Assembly (NCBI RefSeq): GCF_002078875.1
Contig: NC_034438.1
Location: 70,849,405 to 70,913,404, forward strand
Source of the DNA: Numida meleagris
Taxonomy: Eukaryota > Chordata > Aves > Galliformes > Numididae
Length of the DNA: 64,000 bases
Direction: 5' to 3'
Within the stretch, counting starts at the first letter, position 1; each line of letters begins with the position of its first letter. The translations under genes were made by a program, and so were the position numbers. The notes beneath the pieces are model-generated. The model ran no database searches. It was not told where the DNA came from and saw only the letters and a list, made by a program, of their open reading frames with translations. Below are positions 33,488 to 45,461 of this stretch, in pieces.

Positions 33488-34905
33488 ATGCCAATGTTTA
33501 TACTTGCTGCTAAGCAGTCTTCTAGAAAGCCAAGGCCATTCGCAGAGAAGCTTTTTATTTTGCTGTACTGTGTGGCCTTGGCTTATGTTATGATAAAATT
33601 GGCAGCTAAGAAACTGGTATTTTATGTGTATTCTGCATTGCTGTCATTTTTAGGCTATGAAAAGCTCTGTGTTGACAATATTAGTAATTACACTCATTGC
33701 TTTGCCTCCTTGGGGAGCCCGACTATGGAGGATCTAGGGGAGCTCCTCAGCCTCCCCTTCACTTTTCATTCTTTTCCTAGAGCTCAAGAGCTACTTGCAA
33801 TAGCTCTTGAGAATTTAAAATATCTGTGGGATGTTCAGTTTAGGATTAAAAAATTATTTAAGAATATTACCCTGAGATCTGCCCCAGGCTGGAATAGTTT
33901 TGATTGTCAGGGAGTGTGGGATAATATGGGCAAGTTCCTGGAGCGGTGGGCACCCCCTGTGGTTTGGAACCTCACCTCTGAACAACTGCAGAATCCTGAA
34001 GAACTAGTAGAACATTTGGGAAGGGTCTGCTGTTGCCCTGGCTCTCCTAAAGAGTCAGAAATCACTGCAGTGTGCTGGGGACTGGCCTATGCCTACTGAG
34101 CTCTGTTCAACACTATTCAGCATCCTCAAGGAAAAGAGAATACTTCTGGGTCTGATGACAGTGCAGTGGTCTGTCCAACTCCTGTGGCAGACCCTGTGGC
34201 AGCTGCAGTTTCTGCAGCAGGTCCTGTGGTTGCTCCAAGCTGTCCGACAGACTCTGCTGTAATTCCAAACCTTGCGATGAGCCCTGTAGTTGCTCCTGCT
34301 ATGGGTTCTGTGACTGTTACAAGTTTTGCAAAGAGAAAAAGAAGAAAATTCCTCCCAAGGGAAGTGCATTGTGCCCGGAGGTACAACCCTGTGGCTGCTC
34401 CAACTTCTGTGACAGGTCCTGTGATTGCTTCCACAACTGCAGCAGGCCCTGTGGTCACATCCACTTCTACAACAAGCCTTGTAGCTGCTCCAGCTCCTAC
34501 AGTGGATCCTGTGGTTGACCCCACTCCTAAACTGAGCCCTTAGGTCCCTCCAACTTCTGTCATGAGCCCTGCTCCAGCTCCAGCAACATGCCGTGCAGCT
34601 GCTCCAGCTTCCACAGCAGACCCTGTGGATGCTCCAACCCTCACGATGGACCCTGTGACTTAGAAGGCATCGAAGCCAAGCAGCTGAGATCTCTTTCTAG
34701 GGACAGTGGCATTGACAAAGCCATTGAAAAAGTCATTCACCCTATGGCAGCAACTCTCATCAGCTGTGAAGGAAAGATATCCCTTCAAGGAAGACCTAGT
34801 ATTTAACCCAGGCAAATGGACCACCATGGAGAAAGGTATACAGTACTTGAGGGAACTAGCTGTGGTAGAGATGATGTATGGAATTAGCTTTTCAGAATTT
34901 TGAAA
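33488..34905 (+). pseudogene. Orphan ERV gag fragment, broken
   Basis: A retroviral Gag remnant without visible LTR, protease or pol. The first open part (33488-34099, 203 codons) gives an alpha-helical, Trp/Leu-rich domain from about residue 50 (SALLSFLGYEKLCVDNISN) to CWGLAYAY, as in the N-terminal Gag of avian ERVs. A TGA follows (34097-34099). The same frame then continues through a Pro/Val/Ala/Thr linker of ~10-residue repeats to a TAG (34541-34543). Downstream the frame changes near 34655 (EGIEAKQLRSLSRDSGIDKA, a capsid-region start) and returns to the first frame near 34730 (SAVKERYPFKEDL to RELAVVEMMYG). Similarity ends at about 34890. An AATAAA lies at 34941-34946. It cannot make an intact Gag as it stands. 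Confidence 0.8.
34166..34655 (+). repeat. 30-bp coding minisatellite inside gag
   Basis: Degenerate 30-base units (10 residues of the type PVVAPxxxxG) fill the linker between the N-terminal Gag domain and the capsid region. They are interrupted once by a non-repeat basic segment KRKRRKFLPREVHCARRYN (about 34331-34387). The periodicity is visible at the DNA level as recurrent cctgtggctgctcc- and cctgtggttgctcc-like starts. Confidence 0.85.
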
Positions 34906-36101
34906 GACCATTGTAAGACTTGAGCTATTTAGTAGCGAAAAATAAAAATGATAATGTGGTGGTAATTATTTCTCTTCTTCATTTAAATTTCAGTTTTTTT
35001 TTTTTCCACACAACTGAGAGAATTGTATCTTTACTTCTTTACCTCTCAGGCAGCTGCTAGGTAGGTTATGTTTGATCCTGAATCATTGGGCATGTCTTCA
35101 CCTTTGTACAAGCAGGAGTAATGACAGTGCTTTCAAGGACAATTCATGTAGGTGCCATAGATCTCAAAATCAATGGAGTGCTGCAAAATATAATGGAAAC
35201 CATAAATGTCATCATTGGGGAGGTTATTAATGTCAGATAATGGGCAGGAGACAATGACTGTCTGAAATCATATCAAACTGAGGTGACTTGTGTGGTGAGA
35301 GGGCAGTGATACTTCATTTATTTTTCATGAGCAGTCTTAGTGTATCATGGTGCCTTGGACAAGGGGTACGCTCAAAATCATACATACCTTCCTTTGTATT
35401 CATCTAAAATGGCTGAAGTTGTGAAACAGCGCTCACTGGATATGATTGAATAAAACATGAATGTGTGTGGCAGATAATGAGATCTGATCTGTTGTAAAGA
35501 CGAGATTCTTGTTGTAGAAAGAAAGTGCAGGCTCTCTATGCAGGCTCTTCTGATTTTCCTCTTTTGCCTTCCCCTGGCCATAAAGCTTGGACATAAAAAG
35601 TTAAAATAGTTTGCATTTTCTTACACTGTCTGATATCAATAGCCATCAGCAGTTCCAAGAGCTTGGTGTGGAAATTAGTAGCAGTCCGATCATAAGAGTT
35701 TTTTGCTTGCACCTTCTGAGTTACTTGAAGATAAAAGAGCTGATGCATTAGGCTGCTCCTCCTTCTCCAGATGTATTTAGGTCTCCTCACAATTTCCGTA
35801 GATACAACTGGGACAGCTGGGTCCCATTGGCTGAAGATGCCTGATCTGTAGCCTGTTCATGGACCATGCCATGCCCAGCATTTGGAAGGGAAACTGCCTA
35901 CATTGGTGTGGCAATATGTTCCCAGAAAAGCGTGATCCAGAGTAGTCACGTGGTGGCTGGACTGGCAGCTCAAGGTGCTGTCTTCTTAGGAGGAAACCCA
36001 GAAAGTAAGAAAATTAAATAATTTGTAGAGGAGGGTGAATCTCCCTTTTCAGGATCTGGTTTGCAAAGATGGAATGCTTGACTGCAGCATGGCTTTCAGT
36101 C
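34906..36101. other. Unique sequence, no gene seen
   Basis: T-run at about 34994-35006. No LTR is recognisable downstream of the gag fragment. Confidence 0.55.
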
Positions 36102-36420
36102 ATGAAGAGAAGATTGAGGGGGGATCTCATCAATGCTTAATAAATATATAAATGGTAGGAGTCAAGTGGGTGGGGTCAGGCTCTTTTCAGTGGTACTCAG
36201 CAACAGAACAAGGGGCAGTGGGCACAAACTGGATGTGCCATGGGAACAACAGAAAAACTGAACTTTTGGGGTGAAAGAGCACTGGAACAGGTTGACCAGA
36301 GAGGCTGTGGAGTCTCCTTCCCTGGAGATATTAAAAACCCTCCTGAATACTTTCCTGTGTAACCTACTGTAGGAGTGTTAGCAGGTTGTTGTATTTGAAA
36401 ACCCTATGATCCTGTGACTT
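36102..36420 (+). mobile_element. CR1 3' end, 5'-truncated
   Basis: Begins at 'gaagagaagattgaggggggatctcatcaa' (C-terminal ORF2) and passes the 'cagtggtactcagcaacagaacaaggggcagtgggcacaaactg' and 'gagcactggaacaggttg' landmarks. It ends in a decayed octamer pair CCTATGATCCTGTGA. An internal stretch after 'aaactgga' is deleted relative to the usual order. The subfamily resembles the copy at 4363-4543. Confidence 0.88.
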
Positions 36421-37394
36421 CAGCCGAGTATTTAAAAAAAAATAATTAGAGATATTTTGTTAAAATGTAAACTTTGGATCACCAGCATCAGAAGCAAAAC
36501 TGGATTAACATAAGTCCTTCAAGGGATAAAACACATTTGCAGATTAACCCTGACCTCTGCTGAAAAACTCAAACTCCCAAGCACTCTCTTCTGTATTGAT
36601 TTATCTAAATAGCACTGCCTGGCTACACAGAATGAAATGCTTTCTCTGCAGTTCAATTAACAGATACCTGGACAGGATTCAGATTTGGTTAAGCACAGAA
36701 AATCCCATTACTTGTTGCAGGTGGTTGCTGTGTGTTTGCAAACAAGAAGAATATTGCATTTGGAAACTTGAAGTATGAAAAACCTGACAGCTATAAATCT
36801 TGTATTTGAAGTGGATGACTTAATTGACTGCTGTTGTCTTTGAGATGGAAAAAAGGGGAATACGTTCCATCCTTTTGACTGAATATGAGAGAGATTTATG
36901 TAGGGATAATTGATGGTTGAAAAGTGACTTGCCAAACGTTCCACATGATTGTATTACACTAGATAACAGGTTAAGCGGCAAAGAGGGTTTCCTGAATTTA
37001 AAGATGCTAAGTGTTGTTTTATTGCAAATGAGAAAAATCAATTCTAGACCAAAGTAAAACATTATCTTCTTAATTTCCAGGCTAGCTTTGTGCCACCCCG
37101 AACCATTGTCCAGTTCATGCTAAATCTCATGCTTTTTCAGTTCCTCTAAAGAGGTATTCTGAGTCCATTCTGAAGCTGATCCATGTCCATACAGCCCAGA
37201 AATTTAGTGTTGCCTCAGAAAAAATTGAAATGCTATCAAACTGATCGCTCCCATGTGTAAGATCTATCTCACATCCAATGGAATTTTAATTAGGAAGGTC
37301 ATTTGATTTTATTTTACTTTTTTGTCAGGAAGCTTTTTACAAATTGAGGATAAAATTCTGCTTCCAAAGTGAAGCAAGCCTGAGACTACCACAT
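36421..37394. other. Unique sequence, no gene seen
   Basis: No recognisable feature. Confidence 0.55.
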
Positions 37395-38941
37395 GACGCT
37401 GAATGTGTCTATGGGCCAGATGACATGCATCCCAGGGTTCTGAAAGAACTGGCTGATGTGGTTGCCGAGCCACTCGCCATCGTATTTGGAAAGTCGTGGC
37501 TGTCAGGCAAAGTCCTGCGTGACTGGAAAAAGGGAAACATTACTCCCATATTCAAGAAAGGGAGAAAAGAAGACCTGGGGAACTACTGGCTGGCAAGCCT
37601 CACTTCTGTGCCTGGGAAGATCATGGAACAGATCCTCCTGGAAGATATTTTAATGCACATGTGAGATGGGGAGGTGTCTCAAGACAAGCAGCATGACTTC
37701 ACCAAGGGTAGGTCACACCTGACTAATTAAGTGGCCTTCTATAATGGTGTGATGACACTGGTGGACAAATGAAAGGCAGCTGATGTCATCTGCCTGGACT
37801 TGTGGAAGGCCTTTGATACGGTCCCACACCACATCCTTATCTCTAAATTGGAGAGGTATGGATTTGAAGGCTGGACTACTAGGTGGATAGAGAGCTGGTT
37901 GGATAGTCACAGCCAGATGGCTGTGGTCAATGAAATTATGTCCAGGTGGAAGCTGGTGACAAGTGATATCCCCCAGGGGTCCAGCTTGGGACTGGTGCTC
38001 TGCAACGTCTTTATCAAGGACAATGATGGGACCAAATGCACCTTCAGCAAATTTGCAGGTGATGCCAAGCTAAGTGATGTAGCTGACATGATAGAAGGGA
38101 GTTACGTCATCCAAAGAGACCTAGACATGTTCAAAAAGTGGGCACATGAGAACCAAATTAGGTTTAACAAGGCCAAGTGCAAGGTGTTGCACTTGGGCCA
38201 GGGCAGTCTCAGATACAAGTGTAGACTGGGAGAATAAGAACTTGAGAGCAGCCCTGCCAGGAAGGACTTGTGGGTCCTGGTGGAAGAAAAGATGGACATG
38301 AGCTAGCAGTGTGTGCTTGTGGCCCAGAAAGCCAATTATATCTTGGGCTGCATCAGAAGAAGGGCAGCCAGAGGGTGAGGGAGGTGATTGTCCCCCTCTC
38401 CTCCACCCTTTTGAGGCCCCAGCTGGAATACTGTGTCCAAGCCTGGGCCTCCAGTGCAGGAAGGATGTGGTGCTGTTGGAGTGGACCCAGAGGAGGGCCA
38501 CCAAGATGATCATCAGGCTGGAGCACCTCTCCTATGAGAAAAGGTTGAGGGAGTTGGGCTTGTTTAGCTTGGAGAAGAGAGGGCTCTGGGAAGACCTCAT
38601 TGCAGCCTTCCAGGAAGGCTGAATTGAAGGAAGCTTATAAGCAGGAAGGGAACTGAATTTTTACAAGTTCTGACAGTGATAGGACAAGGGGGAATGGCTT
38701 TAAGCTATAAAGGGGAAATTTAGGTTAGATGTTATAAAGAATTTTTTTTACTCAGAGAGTGGTGAGGCACTGGAACAGGTTGCTCAGAGGAGTTGTGGAT
38801 GCCCCATCTCTGGAGGGATTCAACGCCATGTTGAATGGGATGCTGGCACCCTGATCTAATGGTTGGCAACCCTGCCCACTGCATGGGGGTGGGAAGAAGA
38901 TGATCCTTGTCTCCAACCTAAGCCATTCTATCATTCTATGG
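37395..38941 (+). mobile_element. CR1 LINE with reverse transcriptase, 5'-truncated
   Basis: Covers most of the CR1 ORF2 reverse transcriptase and the 3' UTR. Visible landmarks: [20 protein letters not shown] (37414-37473), [29 protein letters not shown] (37788-37832; first catalytic Asp kept), DIPQGSSLG (37965-37991), FAGDAKL at 38052-38072 where the catalytic motif is normally F/Y-x-D-D, then KCKVLHLGQ and the C-terminal [14 protein letters not shown]. Stops occur at 37662, 37727 and 37769. The tail is cattctatcattctatgg. It is not capable of encoding an active enzyme. It is followed by another same-strand CR1 0.8 kb downstream. Confidence 0.93.
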
Positions 38942-39751
38942 TTGAAGCAAAGAGCAAAAATTATTTTGCTTTTTATGGAGGTAAGATTTCTCTTGGACTT
39001 TTCCACATGCTTCAAAGTGCATACATAGATAAGGGATGGTAAAATCATTCAGCTTGCCTGTATCTTACACATCAGGTATAGCAAGAAGGTAATTTAAAAC
39101 CTTTGACGGCTTTGAACTGAGAAAATTATATATAAGATTATTATCATTACAGTTATTGGACATACTATTAATAAAGATTTAAAAACATGGAGTGGTATTT
39201 TTGAAAAACAAATGTTTGGAAAAAAAAGGTGAGTGAAGGCTTTCTAAAGAAAAGGCAGCACTCATCAGAAAAAGTATAAAGTGTTACCTCACCTTAAAAT
39301 ATTTTGTATAGTTTGTAAGAACCCAGGGAAACATTACCCATAGGATGTTTCTATGAAATTTTTTTGTCTTACTATTTCTCTAGCATATCAGCAGTTGTAT
39401 TTTGGCTACAATTACATTTATTCAGATATTTAGGTGACCTCAATATTGCTCAGACTACATGTGTTCTTTTTAAAAAAAGTTTAGTTTTTATTTGAAAGTA
39501 GTGGATAGAAAGCAATTTATGGTGTTTGATTTATAAAGTACATAAGTGGAGGTAATTCCTGATTTTGGCAAAACTGAATTATAGTAAAGTCCAAAGGAAC
39601 ATGAATATTACACAAGCAACTTTAAAAAATAACTTTGAACATACAATTTAAATTCTCAAATCTTTAAGGAAACCTTGTAAATTTTACTCCTTGTAAATAA
39701 TTCTGCAGCTAATGAAGGTGGGTAAGGAATATGTGGATTAGGAATTAGTGC
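38942..39751. other. AT-rich spacer between two CR1 copies
   Basis: Very AT-rich, no recognisable feature. Too diverged or unique to call as CR1. Confidence 0.55.
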
Positions 39752-40815
39752 ATAAGTAATTGAATCAGTGGATAAGGAATTGGTTGGATAGTTGCAGCCA
39801 GAAGTCTGTGATAAATGGCTCTGTGTCCCAGTGGACTCCAGTGACAAGTGGCGTCCCCCAGGGGTCCATCTTGGAACTGGTGCTCTGCAACATCTTTGTC
39901 AATGACAATAATGATGAGATCAAGTGTACTCTCAGTGAGTTTGCAGGTGACACCAAGCTGAATGGTGCAGTTGACAAGACAGAAGGAAGGGATGCCATCC
40001 AGATGGACCTGGACAGGCTAGAGAAGTGGGAACATAATGAGCTTCAACAAGACCAAGAGCAAGATGTTGCTCTTGGGTCAGGGCAATCCCAGATATGTGT
40101 ACAGACTGGGAGAGCTCCTTGAGAGTAGCCCTGCTGAGAAGGACTTGGGGGATCCTGGTGGATGAAAAATTTAGTATCATCATATGCTGATATGCTCATA
40201 TGCCTTTGCAAACTGGAAGGCCAACGGAACCCCAGGCTACATCAATGGAGGTGGCCAGAATGGAGAGGGAGGTGATTGTCCCACTCTACTCTGCTGTCAT
40301 GGGGCCCCATCTGTTGTACTGTGTCCAGGCCTGGGGCCCCCAGCATAGGAAAGATGAGGAGCTTTAGGAGAGGGTCCAGAGGAGGGCCACTAAGATGCTC
40401 AGGGGGCTGGAGCACCTCTCCTATGAAGACAGGCCGAGTGAGCTGGTTTTGTTCAGCCTGGAGAAGAGAGGGCTCCAGGGAGACCTCATTGCAGCCTTCC
40501 AATTCTTAAAGGGAGCTTATAAGCAGGAGGTAAATCAGCTTTTTACACAGGCAGATAATAGTGAGACAAAGGGGAATGGTTTTAAACTAAAAGATGGACG
40601 ATTTAGATTTGATGTCAGGGGAAAATTTTTAATTGAGAGAGAGGTGAGGTGCTGGCACATGTTGCCCAGAGAAACTGTGGATGACCCACCCTGAAATTAG
40701 GTTGCATGCGCCCTCGACCGAGCTAGTGCCTGATTTAGTGGCTGGCAACCCTGCCTACGACAGTGGGTGGAACTAGATGATCTTTCTGGTCCCTTTCAAC
40801 TCAAGCCATTCTATA
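39752..40815 (+). mobile_element. CR1 LINE, 5'-truncated within reverse transcriptase
   Basis: Starts in the middle of the reverse transcriptase ([24 protein letters not shown] residues) and keeps [20 protein letters not shown]. It has [10 protein letters not shown] at the catalytic motif (39940-39969), the same Gly-for-Asp change as the 37395-38941 copy. It continues through the C-terminus ([19 protein letters not shown]) to a 3' UTR ending at cattctataat. Several frame breaks are present. It is a separate insertion: its 5' end is much further downstream in the element and its 3' UTR differs. Confidence 0.92.
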
Positions 40816-43495
40816 ATAAAGCAATTAGTATTTATAGCTGTTTAACCCCAAAGGTATTCGACTAAATCATAGTACTGAGACATGATAGAAGGCTAATTCT
40901 AGTCAAAGGCACATTTAACCTACAGTCCTGCAACAAGTCTGCAACACTAGCCAGAACTGGATGATTATGAAGAGAGCACAAAGCCACACAGAACTGTATG
41001 GAGCTTAAAAGCCAGAAAAATGTGCATGGAAGATATTTCCTGATCCAAAGAAATGTCATTCTCCATTTATTCATTGTTAAAAAGTGTGTATATGTGCCTC
41101 TTTGTTCTGGCGTACATTAATTTTTTCAAATTGATCAAGACTGCATGCCTTGCTCATAAAAATCTACACCAGTGGAGCAGAACACTATCACTGTTGCCAC
41201 TGTTGAAATGCACCACTCTTCACCTCACTGTGCTCATATCCACTGTTTGGTCTCTTTAAACATTCAAGAATCTAATCCTACAAAGTGAGAGTAGAGGTTA
41301 AAATTGGAAATGCTAAGTTGTCTGTCACATATATTTTCCACTGAAAACAATGTACCTGTAATAGTAATTTCACAGCAGATAATGCTGAGCAGCGAGTGTC
41401 AAAAATACAGCAGAAATCTAGAAATTTGTGCACTGAAATTTCTGAAGATGATTTAACAGAAGGGGTAACAAAAGTATTCACTTGCTGCTGGAAATTTATC
41501 TATTCATACTGCACTCTTTATTTCCAATGGAGATAAAAGGGTATGATTCCCCACAGATGCATTCCTGTCTTTTTACTTCTAAGTACACTTGTCCCCTTAA
41601 GCCTCTGAATGCACGTTTTCTGGCTGGTGGTTGGATGCTGAAAATGTATGCTGTGCCTAGAAGGATTCTTTGTGGCGTACTTAATAAGGAAGACATGAGC
41701 TGGATGAATGCATTAGGCTCTGAGATTGAGGGGAAAGCAGGCAAGAGCTTGCAGTTCTGTTTGCATTCCATCCATCCATTTCTTTCTCTACATTTTCAAA
41801 AAGATTTTTTTACAGATAGGAAGAGGGCCACTTGACTCCATGACCTCTAAAGAAACTGAATTTTGAGAAACTTTCTTCACCAAGCTGAACTTCCTGAGAA
41901 TGTGTGTGCATCTTGCTCATGCATTAGGACAATTTTTAGCAGTTCTTTGCTGTTAAGAAAGAAAGATCTCCAAAAAGTAGTCTGTTTATTCATCTTCTAC
42001 TTTCTCCTCTCTGTAAATGCAAACCTTGGAGGATTATAAGGCAATCCACAGGTAATATCAGCATCCCGTACTTATATTAAAGAGCCAAGTCTAGTGAGCA
42101 TACACTCACTTCTTGATGATAATGGGAGGAATTGCAGCCAGTAGGTTCTGTGTGTATGTCAGCATGTAGTTGTGACTGCATAGGTGGCAGATATGGCCTT
42201 CAGGTTCCAGGAAATTGGAATGTACCAGATGAAGACTCTTGGCTGCAGACCAGAAAGAATGTATTTATCCAAAGGCAAGTGGGAAAAATATTTATAAACA
42301 TAGTGTTAATATTAACTACAATTTCCAAAAATGTGTGGGGAATATAGCTTTTACATAAAAAATCTGCCAGTTTCAGGGATGATAAGATAGGGTATAAAGG
42401 GAGGGTTAAAGAAAATGAAGGTATATTTATGAGATTAGACAGGTGTTAAGTTTTTATTACCGTATTATGAGAAAAATCAAACAAGTTTAAAGGTATGCAT
42501 GAGTAGATACCCAAGTTACGTTTCTTTTAAGTTCTATGGGAGAATAGTTTGAATCAAGCAATCAAATTTTCATTATGGGAATTGATTGGCAGTCATTATT
42601 GACACCTAGTAGTTGTGCCTTGCACTCCTCTTATCCCTCTCCACCCCCCTCATCTACCTACAGTGTCATCAGGAAGTATATTTATATTGAATTAAAATTA
42701 TGTGCTATGCTGGAATTACAGCAGTATGAAGAATTTTATTTAATTCTGGGTAGATGAGAAATCCTTCATCTTTTCCTAAAATGACTTTCAAAAAGCTGGT
42801 TAAGCTCACAGTATTTACTTGGACAATCCCCCAAACAAGGGTACAACACATTCTCTTGGACAGCAGGTATGTTGCTGACACATTCTTTGATTTAACCATT
42901 TATTATGTTTCTTACTCTCACTCCCTGAAACATCATCTCTCAAAAGTGGTGCTCTTGGGTATTGCATTCAACATTGGGAATGCTGATCTATTATAAGATA
43001 ATGTGATCTATCTCATTCTCAGGAGTCTAAGCCCCAAAATATAGTAATACCATAATTAAGATAACAAAACCATGTATATTATGTGAGTACCTGGTTTGGT
43101 ATAGGTCTATACATGTTCTTTACTTCCTGCCTGGATCTCAGGGTAGATACTGTGGCATAACTCTCAGACTTTCTAAATTTCTTAACCTGGCATTGCACTG
43201 GAAATTTGAAAGCATATTTTTCTTACTGGTACTTTTCAGATTGGTAATGTTTTTAGGAAGGGAAGTGCAAAATATTTTGTTTCTCAAGAAGGAAATTTCG
43301 ATGGAGAATTTGAGCACGTTGACTTAAGGTAAACAGAAATTGCATTAATACATTTAATCTCTACTGATCTAGATATTTCTGATAGCCAGGATTGAGTGTT
43401 CAACAGTACAGCTCACTTTTCATTCATACCAGCAGCAACATTCAGACTTTCAAACTGTATTTTAAAATGAAAATGGAGCTTACAATTTATACTAA
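40816..43495. other. Unique sequence, no gene seen
   Basis: A 117-codon plus-strand frame (41482-41835) is unassigned. No other feature. Confidence 0.55.
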
Positions 43496-44006
43496 TGCTG
43501 TGGTTTATCCCATCACACAGTTGTTTGCTGACTCCCCCCGTTCCCAGTGGGATGGGGAAAAGTATCAAAAAAAAAACTAAGTAGAACTCATGGTTGAGAT
43601 ATAACTATTTACTGAGAGAAAAGGAAAATGATAGTAATTATGACATATATATATAAAGATATTATAACATCTGATGCACAAGTAATTGCTCACCACTCTC
43701 TGATCAATGCAAAGCTCGCCCCCTGAGCAGTGGAAGAGAGAGAGATGAACTCCAATCCCCTTCAAAACTCCATCCACTTGATTTCATATGGTATGGAAAA
43801 TCCCTTTGGACAGTTTAAGTCAGCTGTCCTAATTCTGTTCCTTCCCAGCACCTTGGGCCTTTCTCTGAGAATGGCCTTGGCTCTGTACAACAGTGCTTAG
43901 AATCAACTATAAACATCATGTGTCATCAATGTTCTTCTCCTAGAACCAAAACAAAGCATGGTACCAGACACTCTGAAGAAATTCCATCCCACCTGAAGCT
44001 AAAATA
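43496..44006 (-). mobile_element. Avian ERV solo LTR, minus strand, TATA region lost
   Basis: The whole 511 bp is collinear with a very common avian LTR read in reverse. On the plus strand the order is: a reversed 3' terminus tgctgtggttta (43496), a C-run and 'cccagtgggatgggg', an A-run (43567-43575), 'tggttgagata', 'tgatgcacaagtaattgctcaccac', 'catatggtatggaaaatccctttgg', 'tcagctgtcct', and a reversed 5' end near 44006. The segment where the LTR TATA box should be (about 43768-43780) is missing. Flanks give only a poor target duplication (actaa/actgc). No internal ERV sequence adjoins it. Confidence 0.82.
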
Positions 44007-45397
44007 ACTGCATAAGAGAAAGCAAAATCCAGACCACACAAATCCTTAATCATCACTTTTCTCTAATAGAGTATGAAAGTAAAGGGCAACGTAACTGAGC
44101 TATCACAATGTCTTTGAATTGAAAGATTTTAACTGTATTACATGGAGGGTGGAACACCTCTTTTCCCCAAAGAATAATGTATCTTTCAGGTTCATCATGT
44201 TCTTCCAGTTCCATGACATTTTCTTTAATTAAATGCCTATTGCCATTTAACTTCTCTTAAAGTTGCCAACCAAATTAATGTGCTATCCTGAACTGGTGCC
44301 TTGGGATTTGTACTGGTTAAATCCCTGAAATGTCATGCAATTTTTGTTTTCTACTTCAAACACAGGTTTTACAAAACCTTGGTAGTACAATTTGTCTGGT
44401 ATGTTCTGTCTTATACTCTTGTGGTTTTATTTTGCTGAGATGGAAGAGCATTAACTGCTGTAAATGTGAGCAGAATGTGCAGTCTGTGTGGGAAGCAAGG
44501 GAACCTGCAGCAAATATTTGCTCTTACTGCTGAGAAACAGCACGGTGATGGTTTTCAATTTTGTTTTGTTCATATATTTTAGACAACAATTATCATGTTA
44601 TTAATGAGTAAGACTGTTTTTGTCAGATGCTCAGTTAACTTAGATGATGAACACCTGATCCATTTCATCTCAGGTAGTTGTTGAATGGAGAGTAATTGTG
44701 GGGGAGACAAGAAAGAAATATTTTTTAGAGGGCTCTTCTGACCCTGATCTGTTTTTTTTTCCCTGTCAATAAAAAAACTGTTAAAACAATATCTCAAATC
44801 TTCTGAAAGTGCTCTGAAAAGCTGGGATCTAAAAAGAGTGTTGTGCTGGATTTTCTTAAAGTTGCTCAAACGTTCTATGGGAGTACGATTTTAGGATTTA
44901 TTTGAACTGAACTGTTATCTTTTTTTCTTCAAATTACTAGACAGCATTAAAAGTAACTTGTGGCAAATTTACAGTTGGCTGGCTTGAACTAAGGAGTTGA
45001 TTTCTGAAAATTATGGAAACCATCCAAACACTGCAAAATGCAACTCTACTGGGTCTCATAACTCAGCCAGGAGACACTATATTTGTCCTTAAAATGCATG
45101 ACACGATAATTTTATGTCTGTAGATTTCAGAGTAGAAAAGTGTCATCATGAGTCACCTGCTGCTAATTTGGTTACCAGCTCCAGTGGCAAAAAACTGTTA
45201 AAAATTTAGAAAAGGTAGCTTAGGCCCACTGCTGTAGACTTGGTGGCTATAGTCAAAAGACTGTCAAAGCCCATCTTTTCACTTCACAAGGCAAAAGAGA
45301 AATTGCTTTTGAGAAAAGTGGTATTTTTCTGTCTGAAAATTTCTCTAACTCAAAGATTTGCTTTTTGTTGTTGCGATAGAATAGCAAGTCACGTTCG
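44007..45397. other. Unique sequence, no gene seen
   Basis: No recognisable feature. Confidence 0.55.
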
Positions 45398-45461
45398 ATT
45401 TACTGCCACTATCTACTGAAAAGATTCCCATTTACTGCCACTATCTACTGAAAAGATTTCC
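45398..45461 (+). repeat. 32-bp tandem duplication
   Basis: Two adjacent 32-base units (45398-45429 and 45430-45461) beginning atttactgccactatctact. They differ at one position (C to T in the second-to-last triplet). The near identity suggests a recent local duplication. Confidence 0.95.

Noticed and set aside
34055..34524. Minus-strand Thr/Gly/Ala-rich frames across the gag linker
   Set aside because: Complement of the 30-bp gag minisatellite; the repeat keeps several frames open.
38121..38513. Minus-strand frame of 130 codons
   Set aside because: Antisense shadow of the CR1 ORF2 on the plus strand.
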